A stretch of DNA of 5,992 bases, taken from Actinomycetes bacterium. Its GTDB lineage: Bacteria > Actinomycetota > Acidimicrobiia > Acidimicrobiales > JAJYPT01. The notes beneath the pieces were generated by a model. That model saw nothing but the letters and a program-made list of their open reading frames with translations. It searched no databases and was not told the DNA's origin. Shown piece by piece: positions 1 through 5,851 of the stretch. The position numbers and the translations under genes were made by a program. Positions within the stretch are counted from its first letter, which is position 1; each line of letters opens with the position of its first letter. The DNA is taken from NCBI GenBank assembly GCA_021795135.1, contig JAJYPT010000111.1:1-5992 (forward strand), written 5' to 3'.

Positions 1-1
1 T

Positions 2-871
2 CAACCTATTTTTGCCTCTTCTGGTCAAAATGGACTAGGGGGTCTAAGTAGACAAAATGGTTATTCTACAAATTCAATACCGGCTAATTCAAATGGGTCA
101 AAAGCCCAAGGAAAAAATATTGGAGCAATAGGACAAATAATCAATCCGATTGGAAAGCCAATAGGAGGAGCTATTTTGACTTTGTCTACCTTGGATGGTC
201 ATCAAGTTCTAAGAGCTTCAACACACAACGATGGAAGTTATCAACTAGATGGAATAGATTCAGGATCTTATGTTGCAGTAGCTGCAGCTCCAGGATTTTT
301 ACCTACAGCTACCACAGTATCAATTCGTTCTGATAAGCCAATTGAGCAAAACTTTATTTTAGAAGGAGTAACTTCAACTTCGGGAATGATAAGAAGTGCA
401 GCCAATTCTCAAGGCATAGCTGGAGCAGTTGTAAATGTTATTGACCAAGATGGTTTTGTAGTAGCTGAGGCAATAACTACATCACAAGATGGAACTTTTA
501 GTCTAAATGGACTCTCAAATGGACAATATATAGTCTCTGCTACAGCTCCAGGATTTTTACCTGCAGCTACAACTTTTACAGTTGAAAATTCTAAGACTTC
601 TGCAATTGATTTGGTACTTGAAACTGGAGGATCCCTAACAGGAAAAGTTATAAGTCCCACCAAAACTGGTGTAGCTGGAATGGCAATTTCAGCAATAGAC
701 CAACAGGGTCAAGTAGTGGCATCTGGAATTAGTCAACAAGATGGTAGCTATAGCTTTAGTGGACTTATGCCAGGATCTTATACAGTTGTAGCTGCTGGAT
801 TTGGCCCAGTGGCTAAAAACGTAGAACTTGAAATTGGACAACAAGTCCAGCTGGGATTGGAGCTTGAATGA
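2..871 (+). CDS. C-terminal part of a CpD-repeat protein, probably the tail of an MFS drug exporter (5' end outside window)
   Basis: The frame is open from the first complete codon at position 2, so the gene enters from the left; the TTG at 176 is internal and not a start. The visible 289 residues begin with a low-complexity Gly/Ser/Asn/Gln linker (about residues 1-40). Three CarboxypepD_reg-like repeats of about 80-85 residues follow (near nt 130-375, 376-630 and 631-868). Each carries the pattern 'hxxxDGxhxxxxxDGSYxhxGhxxGxYxhxAxxxGF'. From memory, actinobacterial EmrB/QacA-type MFS transporters end in a very similar three-repeat tail finishing in YTVIATGYPPVA; here the ending is YTVVAAGFGPVA. 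I therefore infer a cytoplasmic transporter tail. No membrane segment is visible in the window, so another CpD-repeat protein remains possible. The stop overlaps the MerR start (ATGA), and a partial copy of repeat 3 lies at 3562-3639. Confidence 0.8.
   Translation, partial: QPIFASSGQNGLGGLSRQNGYSTNSIPANSNGSKAQGKNIGAIGQIINPIGKPIGGAILTLSTLDGHQVLRASTHNDGSYQLDGIDSGSYVAVAAAPGFLPTATTVSIRSDKPIEQNFILEGVTSTSGMIRSAANSQGIAGAVVNVIDQDGFVVAEAITTSQDGTFSLNGLSNGQYIVSATAPGFLPAATTFTVENSKTSAIDLVLETGGSLTGKVISPTKTGVAGMAISAIDQQGQVVASGISQQDGSYSFSGLMPGSYTVVAAGFGPVAKNVELEIGQQVQLGLELE
285..570 (+). repeat. Internal DNA repeat within the CpD repeats
   Basis: Positions 285-312 and 543-570 match at 27 of 28 bases (the only difference is a305/g563). 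Both encode the APGFLP turn that ends CpD repeats 1 and 2, and they lie 258 nt (86 codons) apart, which is one repeat length. The first ten bases, cagctccagg, recur at 1549-1558 in the CpD domain of the YceI gene. This shows that the tandem repeats are related at DNA level and not only by fold. Confidence 0.8.
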
Positions 872-1359
872 TGTCTGAAGTTGAGCCAATGTTAGACAAT
901 AACCACACTGGTGGAAAAGATACTTTAAGTATTGGTTCTGTTGCTAAACAAGCTGGGGTTTCTGAGCGAACAATTAGATATTATGAAGAAATTGGAATCT
1001 TGAAGCCTTTTGCTTATACCCCAGCAGGTCATCGACTCTACAGTCAAGATAGTCTTTCAAGGCTGAGACGAATACGAGAGCTACAAGACCTTATGGGTTT
1101 CAATCTCGATGGAATTGCAGCTGTGCTTAAATCTGAAGATCAATTGGACTTGATTAGAACAAAATACTTCCAAGTCGAAGGACATACAGATCAACAAGTA
1201 GAGCTGATAGAAGCAGCTCTAAAAACAGTAGGAGAACTAGCTACTAAAGTTCAAGCTAAAATAGAACGACTAGAGGCTTTCAAAGCAGAGCTAAGTACCC
1301 GAGCAAAAAAGTATAAGACAGTAGAGATGAATTTAAAAGAATCGAGAATTAAAAAATGA
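868..1359 (+). CDS. MerR family transcriptional regulator
   Basis: This 163-residue protein is a DNA-binding regulator of the MerR family. Residues 20-45 form the winged helix-turn-helix start (SIGSVAKQAGVSERTIRYYE, then EIGIL). Residues 52-90 hold the wing and second helical pair (TPAGHRLY, then LSRLRRIRELQDLMGFNLDGIA). Residues 93-155 form a long, charged coiled-coil helix for dimerisation. No cysteine is present, so a thiol-based metal sensor of the MerR/CueR kind is unlikely, and no large effector domain follows the coiled coil. The start at 868 overlaps the previous stop (ATGA); a GGAG at 859-862 lies 5 nt before ATG868 and 8 nt before ATG871, so either could be used. The next gene also overlaps by ATGA. 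Inference: it controls its own operon, perhaps in response to an exported compound. The effector is unknown. Confidence 0.93.
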   Translation: MMSEVEPMLDNNHTGGKDTLSIGSVAKQAGVSERTIRYYEEIGILKPFAYTPAGHRLYSQDSLSRLRRIRELQDLMGFNLDGIAAVLKSEDQLDLIRTKYFQVEGHTDQQVELIEAALKTVGELATKVQAKIERLEAFKAELSTRAKKYKTVEMNLKESRIKK

Positions 1360-2201
1360 GTCTTGAAAATCCTGATTCTTCGACTGGAGTTGTTTATGGT
1401 TTGCTAAAAGGAATAGATGGATCTGCTATAAGCAAAGCTAAAATAACCGTTACGGATAATTTAGGACGACAAATTGCTCATGTAGTTGGGGATGAACAAG
1501 GAAATTTTCGACTTGTTTTACCTACATCGATTTGTACTATGGTAATTTCAGCTCCAGGTTATCGCCCTCTTGCTCGTCATATTGTGGGAATACCTGGATC
1601 ATCTAGAAGAGAGGACATTATATTAGAATCTTCTAATGTAATCAATCTTCCTGAACCTGGGATTTGGAAAATAGATCCTGAGCATTCGTCTATAGTTGCT
1701 ACTGCTACCCATCTAAGGGTCTCTCAAATAAAGGGACATTTTAATAAATTTGCAGGACAAATAACCATAGGATATCCTGGAGAGCCTTCTCAAGTAGATG
1801 TAACTATAGAAGCTTCTAGTTTAGATACAGCCAACAAACAAAGAGATGCCCATTTGCATTCTCCAGATTTTTTGTCTTCTCAAGAATTTCCCTTTATATC
1901 ATATAAAGCTTCTTTGATTGCCCATCTAGATTGGAATAACCGTTTTGAAATCCAAGGAGATCTCACCATTAGAGACATAACTCGCCCTGTAGCTCTCCAA
2001 GTTCACTACAAGGGCCAAGTTGATGATCCTTGGGGATATCAAAGGATAGGATTTTCAGCTGTAGGAGAAATTTTTCGGCAGGATTTTGACATGAAATGGA
2101 ACCAAGTTTTAGACACAGGAGAATTTGTAGTATCAAAATCTTTGATGGTAGAAATAGATGTCGAAGCTTTTAAAGTCCTTTCGAAATCAACTCCTAAATA
2201 A
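1356..2201 (+). CDS. YceI family protein with N-terminal CpD domain
   Basis: This is a 281-residue two-domain protein. Residues 10-93 form a CarboxypepD_reg-like beta-sandwich (DGSAISKAKITVTD, GDEQGNFRLVLP, SAPGYRPLAR). Residues 102-273 form a YceI lipocalin-like barrel with its usual blocks: IWKIDPEHSSI (103-113), IKGHFNKFAGQI (125-136), SLDTANKQRDAHLHSPDFL (155-173), GDLTIRDITRPV (201-212), DPWGYQRIGFSA (224-235) and RQDFDMKWN (241-249). YceI proteins bind long isoprenoid or quinone-like lipids. Typical members are secreted, but no N-terminal signal peptide or hydrophobic segment is visible here, so a cytoplasmic protein is likely. From memory, actinobacteria carry the same CpD-YceI fusion. 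The start is fixed by the ATGA overlap with merR, and the Shine-Dalgarno sequence is weak (GAG at 1344-1346). A lipid-ligand carrier for the operon's transporter is only a hypothesis. Confidence 0.9.
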   Translation: MSLENPDSSTGVVYGLLKGIDGSAISKAKITVTDNLGRQIAHVVGDEQGNFRLVLPTSICTMVISAPGYRPLARHIVGIPGSSRREDIILESSNVINLPEPGIWKIDPEHSSIVATATHLRVSQIKGHFNKFAGQITIGYPGEPSQVDVTIEASSLDTANKQRDAHLHSPDFLSSQEFPFISYKASLIAHLDWNNRFEIQGDLTIRDITRPVALQVHYKGQVDDPWGYQRIGFSAVGEIFRQDFDMKWNQVLDTGEFVVSKSLMVEIDVEAFKVLSKSTPK

Positions 2202-2318
2202 ACCAACCAGGTTATTTTTGATGTTTTCTAATTTTTCAATTTTTCTTTAATTACTGATGAATACTTTTACTCCACTCCATAACAACTGACCAGAACCAAT
2301 TCTTGGCTATCACCAATA

Positions 2319-2330
2319 ACTCATATGAGT
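2319..2330. repeat. 12-bp perfect palindrome in the convergent gap
   Basis: ACTCATATGAGT is its own reverse complement. It lies in the 185-nt gap between the converging YceI and DUF6036 genes. An overlapping TATCAC/GTGATA pair flanks it. No T-run follows on either strand, so it does not look like a classical terminator, and its function is unknown. Confidence 0.5.
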
Positions 2331-2386
2331 GATAAGGCGAATCGGAAGGCAAATGTTAGAACTAAAAAGAAATATAGATCCGATAC

Positions 2387-2905
2387 TTAAAGCGTACTCA
2401 AAATTTCTTGAAGTATAAACTTTACCTTTGCTTCGATTGGTCTATTTCCATAAATGTTGGAAATATATTCAATAGCTTCTTCAATAGATCCAAAGTTAGA
2501 CAAGGCATAAAGAATTTTTATGTCTTCAATATCTCTTGATTGTCTAGATGCCAAAGCTTTCATGGCAAAAAGATACCTAGGAGAAGCTACTTTTACAGAT
2601 AATCCCTCAAAATCGAGTAGCACTTTAGCCTTTGTGTCTTGTCCTGGTAGAAACCCTTTTACCGCATCGTTTAACCAATCAATAGGCAAATTTTCTTCTA
2701 GTGCAACTTGTTTTGCAGCTTCATAAATTATCAATTTAGGTTCAAAAACACCATCAAGATCTAATGTTATACGTCGCTTATTGTAAGCAAGTGCCATAGG
2801 TGTCTCACCTACTAAAAATAGTTCTCCTTTGATTCCTTGGGAAAAAAGTTTTTTGGACAAAGATTGTAGATAAAAAATTATCTCTTGCCTAGATAGCCCT
2901 TCCAT
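2387..2905 (-). CDS. DUF6036-type nucleotidyltransferase-like protein
   Basis: This protein of about 172 residues resembles the DUF6036/AbiEii-like nucleotidyltransferase group. Seen, numbering from the GTG at 2908: LVGETPMALAY (32-42), RRITLDLDGVFEP (45-57, with acidic pair D50 and D52), ENLPIDWLNDAVKGFLPG, LSVKVASPRYLFAMK and RDIEDIKIL. From memory, relatives read GGTAMALAY and R.TRDIDAVFEP, so the second glycine of the nucleotide-binding GG is glutamate here and the usual TRD is TLD. Catalytic activity is therefore uncertain. ATG 2905 is preferred, because GGAAAG at 2914-2919 lies with better spacing; GTG 2908 is possible. The XRE stop overlaps this start (TGATG), so the two are translationally coupled. 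Relatives next to XRE proteins look like toxin-antitoxin or abortive-infection modules. That role is inference. Confidence 0.82.
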   Translation of the reverse strand: MEGLSRQEIIFYLQSLSKKLFSQGIKGELFLVGETPMALAYNKRRITLDLDGVFEPKLIIYEAAKQVALEENLPIDWLNDAVKGFLPGQDTKAKVLLDFEGLSVKVASPRYLFAMKALASRQSRDIEDIKILYALSNFGSIEEAIEYISNIYGNRPIEAKVKFILQEILSTL

Positions 2906-3447
2906 CACACACTTTCCAAAGAAGAAGCATCTACAAATACTCCCCTATAGCTAAGAGCTGCAGGTGTATCGGCCATAGTTATTGCTTTTAGATTTTCTAT
3001 CGAAGTTAGCCAAAAAAATTTGTCTAAAAAATATTCACTATTGCTTACCCAGCTAGGAGATTCTAAATTATCATCAAGACAGAGTTGTTCTACAACTCCT
3101 CCAAGGAAAGCATCATATCTTTTATCTCCAGTAGTTACAGGCCTTTGTTTGACTAAATCTAGGCGTTTATCTTCTTTGGTTCGCTTCCATTGCGTAATTA
3201 GTTCTGTAACTAGGCGAAAAGCCATATCAAAATCTGGTGGATTTTGTATTAATAATTTTCTTATTCCTATACTAATATTAGTAACAGAATAAGAACTCCA
3301 ATTGGCAATAGATAAATCCAGATTTTCTCCTAGTACATCTGCATATCTAAAAACTAAAGAAACTCCTGGTTCATGTTTAGCTGTTTCTAATCGTGCTATA
3401 GCTGATTGAGTGCTAGATAAAGCCTTAGCTACTTCTGCTTGAGACAA
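2905..3447 (-). CDS. XRE family HTH regulator, N-terminus uncertain or frameshifted
   Basis: The N-terminal part is an XRE/HTH_3 helix-turn-helix: LSQAEVAKALSSTQSAIARLE, then EPGVSLVFRYADVLG. The C-terminal half has the blocks RYDAFLGGVVEQL, SWVSNSEYFLDKFFW and DTPAALSYRGVFVDASSLE, which I recall from actinobacterial XRE proteins paired with DUF6036 genes. The given start is TTG 3447, inside the HTH and without a well-placed Shine-Dalgarno sequence. In the same frame, homologous-looking residues LKKLRTKRILLG continue upstream to a TAA at 3484-3486. The nearest ATG (3495-3497) is in another frame and stops after MAKSN. One extra base between them would give a normal XRE N-terminus of about 196 residues in total. 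It could be a genuine frameshift, an assembly error, or a functional short form. It overlaps the DUF6036 start and probably represses its own promoter. Confidence 0.78.
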   Translation of the reverse strand: MSQAEVAKALSSTQSAIARLETAKHEPGVSLVFRYADVLGENLDLSIANWSSYSVTNISIGIRKLLIQNPPDFDMAFRLVTELITQWKRTKEDKRLDLVKQRPVTTGDKRYDAFLGGVVEQLCLDDNLESPSWVSNSEYFLDKFFWLTSIENLKAITMADTPAALSYRGVFVDASSLESV

Positions 3448-3503
3448 CCCAAGAAGAATCCTTTTAGTTCGTAATTTTTTTAATTACTTTTTGCCATTGC
3501 TCT

Positions 3504-3541
3504 ATAGAAATAATATAACAAATTTGTTATATTATTTCTAT
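3504..3541. promoter_or_regulatory. 38-bp perfect palindrome upstream of the XRE gene, likely operator/promoter
   Basis: Two 19-bp arms meet without a spacer, and every base pairs with its mirror position (centre AACAAATTTGTT). The element is almost pure A/T and contains TATATT and TATTAT boxes that could act as -10 elements. It ends 7 nt before the ATG at 3497 of the frameshifted XRE N-terminus. A symmetric site in this position fits autoregulation by a dimeric XRE protein. No T-run follows, so a terminator is less likely. The palindrome is directly visible; operator function is inferred. Confidence 0.7.
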
Positions 3542-3561
3542 CTTTCCCTAACTTTCGCACT

Positions 3562-3639
3562 TATAGCTTTAGTGGACTTATGCAGAATCTTATACAGTTA
3601 TAGCTGGTGGATTTGGACCAGTAGCTCAAAATGTAGGAC
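3562..3639 (+). pseudogene. Fossil fragment of the last CpD repeat
   Basis: Aligned by eye, 70 of 79 positions match 749-827 of the first gene (eight substitutions, one deleted base). The encoded peptide reads YSFSGLM, then after the one-base deletion ESYTVIAGGFGPVAQNV, against YSFSGLMPGSYTVVAAGFGPVAKNV in the intact gene. The deletion puts a TAG (3600-3602) into the original frame. Several changes are synonymous third-position changes (GGC/GGA, GTG/GTA, AAC/AAT), so the copy probably diverged as coding sequence before decaying. It lies on the + strand between the minus-strand XRE and permease genes, and similarity ends just before the permease stop at 3645. It marks a past duplication or a lost paralogous transporter gene. 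Confidence 0.8.
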
Positions 3640-3644
3640 CACAA

Positions 3645-4484
3645 TCAATCTAGAATACGTCTATAGAGTCCTTTGATAGCCAACAGTCCTAGTAATGCTC
3701 CAAAAATTACCATGGCTAAATAAACATACACCAAAGACATATGAGGCACCCCTTGAGTCAATGCCGCCCGTAGTCCTTCATTTATATATACTAAAGGATT
3801 GATCAAGACAACAATTTTGAGCCAAGGTATAGGAGACAAAGAAGCCCACGGATAATAAACTGCTCCTAAAAAAGTAAGTGGAAGAACAATTATTGCAAAA
3901 ATCAAAGCTACTTGTTGAGGCGGAACTAAAGTCCCAATAGCTAAGCCTAAAGATCCTGAAACAATGGCAGCTAAAGGTATTAGGGTTATCAAGACAAGCC
4001 AATTGAAATGTAAATGCACAGCTGTAGCGGGAACAAAGGCAACTATTGGAAAAACTACTAATGCTGCCACCACTGCTTGAATTGCTCCAGAAATAATCTT
4101 TTGCACTCCAAGAGCCCAAATTGGAACTGGAGCCAAAGCTCGATCTTCTATTTCTTTTGTATAACCAAATTCTTGAACCAAAGGCAGAGCAACTGCTTGA
4201 ATAGCTTGAAAGATAATTGATATTCCAACAACTCCAGCTACTAATAAAGTAGAAAATTGAGCCTCTTTAGAACTTCCTGCGCCAACTCCTTGCCCTATTT
4301 TTGGAAAAACATAAGTAAATACAAAAACAAATAAGAATGGCTGCATTATTACCCTTATAAAAAAGAAAAGAAAATTCTTTTTTAAAACCACCATATCTCT
4401 CATCAATAATGCTAAAACTACCTTGGCATAACTGTTTTTTAATTCAGTAGTTGAATCGTTAATATCGATCGAAGTTGAGGCCAT
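3645..4484 (-). CDS. ABC-2 type exporter permease, DrrB-like
   Basis: This 279-residue membrane protein is the permease half of an ABC-2 exporter. Six hydrophobic segments are visible at about residues 40-60, 79-101, 130-151, 162-184, 192-211 and 250-273, after a polar cytoplasmic N-terminus. Family features include EIEDRALAPVP (111-121), at the usual position of the cytoplasmic coupling region, and NPLVYINEGLRA (229-240) before the last segment. The length is normal for DrrB-type proteins. ATG 4484 is the clear start, with a modest GAAAG about 9 nt upstream. It follows the ATPase gene on the same strand across a 159-nt gap that holds its own promoter-like sequence. With the ATPase it should form a 2+2 exporter in the cytoplasmic membrane. 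The substrate (drug, lipid or glycoconjugate) cannot be read from sequence. Confidence 0.92.
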   Translation of the reverse strand: MASTSIDINDSTTELKNSYAKVVLALLMRDMVVLKKNFLFFFIRVIMQPFLFVFVFTYVFPKIGQGVGAGSSKEAQFSTLLVAGVVGISIIFQAIQAVALPLVQEFGYTKEIEDRALAPVPIWALGVQKIISGAIQAVVAALVVFPIVAFVPATAVHLHFNWLVLITLIPLAAIVSGSLGLAIGTLVPPQQVALIFAIIVLPLTFLGAVYYPWASLSPIPWLKIVVLINPLVYINEGLRAALTQGVPHMSLVYVYLAMVIFGALLGLLAIKGLYRRILD

Positions 4485-4505
4485 ATTCTATTTCTTTCGT
4501 TTTTG

Positions 4506-4533
4506 ATTATAAGAACTTATAAAAATCTGTAAA
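4506..4533 (-). promoter_or_regulatory. Promoter-like -35/-10 pair before the permease gene
   Basis: Read on the minus strand, TTTACA (4528-4533, one mismatch to TTGACA) is followed after 16 nt by a perfect TATAAT (4506-4511). A start site about 7 nt downstream would give a leader of about 15 nt containing GAAAG before ATG 4484. Placement, spacing and strand all agree. AT-rich DNA makes chance matches common, so the confidence is moderate. Confidence 0.5.
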
Positions 4534-4643
4534 TATTGTTGTTTTGCTCAGTAGATAAAACAAAATCCCATCCAATAAATATTTTTTGTTATTTTCTAAT
4601 CAATTACTAAAAAGCTATGTTTTAGGTTCAAACACTAACGAGT

Positions 4644-5600
4644 TCATTCTCGTAATTGACGCCCAGTTAATTTTATAAATACTGTCTCCAAAGAAGGCTG
4701 TTCTATACTCAAATTAAAGATATGATATCCTTCTGCTTGAGTTTTAGCTATAAGGTCTGGAGCCAATTGAGTTATCGCGGGACTTATGACCCTTATTGCA
4801 CTAGAAGACGTAGTGATAGAAACCGGATCTTCTATTTCAGCTCTAAGTTTTTCAGCCAAAGCTAGAGGATCTCCTGAAACTTCTAAATTCAAAACCGACT
4901 CTGACCCAACTGATTTTTTCAATTCATCAGGGGTACCTAAGGCCAAAATCTTACCATGGTCCATTATCGCTACTCTTTGACATAAACTTTCAGCTTCTTG
5001 CATAAAGTGGGTAGTCAATATAATGGTTTGTCCATCTTTGTGCAGCTGAGTCAATATATCCCAAAGCGCTAGTCTGCTTTGTGGATCTAGACCAGAAGTG
5101 GGTTCATCTAGAACAAGAACTGTAGGGTTATGCATTATGGCTCTTGCCACCATAAGACGTTGAGCCATTCCTCCTGAGAGCACTTGTACTTGTACTTTGG
5201 ATTTATCACTAAGTTGGAATTGCTCTAAGAGTTGTTGGGCTTTTAGAATAGCTGCTTGCTTAGACATTCCAAAATATCTTCCATGAAAGTATAAATTCTG
5301 TTCAACTGATAAAGATCTATCTAGTGTATTACTTTGGGGAACAACACCTATTTGGCGTTTAGCTTTGGCTGGGTTTTTCACCACATCTACCCCACCTATG
5401 TATGCCTTACCAGAAGTTGGAATAATTCGGGTTGTAAGCATTCCACCAGTTGTAGTTTTCCCAGCTCCATTAGGACCAAGTAATCCATATATCTCACCTT
5501 TTTTGACCTTTAGATTTAAAGAATCAACAGCTATGGTAGAAGATGAATATTTCTTGGTGAGATCTTTAGTAATGACTGCATAATTTAGATCTAAGTCCAC
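4644..5600 (-). CDS. ABC exporter ATP-binding protein, DrrA-like
   Basis: This 318-residue ATPase (counted from GTG 5600) powers the adjacent DrrB-like permease. Its motifs are Walker A GPNGAGKTT (42-50), Q-loop PQ (88-89), signature LSGGMAQRL (141-149), Walker B TVLVLDEP (160-167, catalytic E166), D-loop SGLD (169-172) and H-loop H198. The C-terminal domain ends in PSLETVFIKLTGRQLRE, the typical tail of DrrA-family drug or lipid exporters. All catalytic residues are present. An upstream in-frame TTG at 5648 would add 16 residues, but its GAGGG is only 2 nt away. GTG 5600 has AAGGGGG at 5606-5612 with 5-nt spacing and gives the usual family length. A perfect hairpin abuts that Shine-Dalgarno sequence, pointing to control at the leader. 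Confidence 0.93.
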   Translation of the reverse strand: MDLDLNYAVITKDLTKKYSSSTIAVDSLNLKVKKGEIYGLLGPNGAGKTTTGGMLTTRIIPTSGKAYIGGVDVVKNPAKAKRQIGVVPQSNTLDRSLSVEQNLYFHGRYFGMSKQAAILKAQQLLEQFQLSDKSKVQVQVLSGGMAQRLMVARAIMHNPTVLVLDEPTSGLDPQSRLALWDILTQLHKDGQTIILTTHFMQEAESLCQRVAIMDHGKILALGTPDELKKSVGSESVLNLEVSGDPLALAEKLRAEIEDPVSITTSSSAIRVISPAITQLAPDLIAKTQAEGYHIFNLSIEQPSLETVFIKLTGRQLRE

Positions 5601-5605
5601 ACTTG

Positions 5606-5612
5606 CCCCCTT
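5606..5612 (-). promoter_or_regulatory. Shine-Dalgarno sequence deciding the ATPase start
   Basis: AAGGGGG on the minus strand lies 5 nt before GTG 5600. It is the strongest ribosome-binding site in the window. Its first two bases belong to the adjoining hairpin arm. Confidence 0.7.
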
Positions 5613-5645
5613 ATTAGAGCTTATCTTATAAAAAAGCTCTAATAA
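5611..5645 (-). promoter_or_regulatory. Leader hairpin/operator upstream of the ABC exporter
   Basis: The arms 5611-5622 (ttattagagctt) and 5634-5645 (aagctctaataa) are perfect reverse complements separated by 11 nt. In the minus-strand transcript this makes a 12-bp stem whose 3' arm runs straight into the GGGGG ribosome-binding site. It could be a protein-binding operator for a repressor or an mRNA structure affecting translation initiation. No T-tract follows, so a terminator is unlikely. Confidence 0.6.
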
Positions 5646-5740
5646 CAATTCCCTCTATATGTGTTTTAGAATTTTCAAGTTGTAGATAAAGATGTTTCTA
5701 AAGCGTTATATCTTTTTACTCTGAAAACTTTTCTTTCCTT

Positions 5741-5775
5741 ACAACTACAATAAAAGGAATTTTTATTGTAGTTGT
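5741..5775. repeat. Perfect 15-bp inverted repeat with 5-nt loop
   Basis: The arms acaactacaataaaa (5741-5755) and ttttattgtagttgt (5761-5775) pair perfectly around the loop ggaat. It lies about 140 nt upstream of the ATPase start. No uninterrupted T-run follows on either strand. It could be a terminator for a gene beyond the right edge or an operator; the sequence does not decide. Confidence 0.65.
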
Positions 5776-5826
5776 CTTCTTGATTCTTTTATAAAAACTA
5801 TAGCCTGAAACTTCTAAGGTAGAACT

Positions 5827-5851
5827 TCATCAATCCAACCTAGATTGATGA
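5827..5851. repeat. 9-bp inverted repeat with 7-nt loop
   Basis: The arms tcatcaatc (5827-5835) and gattgatga (5843-5851) are perfect reverse complements around a 7-nt loop. No T-tract follows. A minus-strand TAG lies in the loop at 5840-5842. The function is unknown. Confidence 0.45.

Noticed and set aside
176..178. TTG as the start of the first gene
   Set aside because: The same frame is open back to position 2 and encodes linker and CpD sequence, so the gene simply enters from outside the window.
2195..2220. Possible terminator at the end of the YceI gene (aacc/ggtt followed by attttt)
   Set aside because: Only four consecutive pairs form before a mismatch, so the hairpin is too weak to support.
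2325..2390. A 21-codon basic ORF (MSDKANRKANVRTKKKYRSDT) on the + strand
   Set aside because: It has no Shine-Dalgarno sequence, it starts inside a palindrome, its end overlaps the DUF6036 stop, and I recognise no family. The GCG and CGG codons are odd for this region, but this is too weak to call a gene.
3491..3676. Plus-strand ORF of 61 codons across the palindrome and the fossil
   Set aside because: It runs through the palindrome and the fossil CpD fragment in a frame that does not match the repeat family, and resembles nothing known.
4559..4590. 7-bp AT inverted repeat (aacaaaa/ttttgtt) between ATPase and permease, considered as a terminator
   Set aside because: The stem is short, pure A/T apart from one pair, and has an 18-nt loop; it is probably chance in AT-rich DNA.
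4621..4640. ggttcaaac resembling a tRNA T-loop
   Set aside because: No acceptor stem, anticodon arm or D arm could be assembled around it.
5646..5648. TTG 5648 as the start of the ABC ATPase
   Set aside because: The GAGGG upstream is only 2 nt away, and the extension would run through the leader hairpin. GTG 5600 has an ideal Shine-Dalgarno sequence and gives the normal family length.
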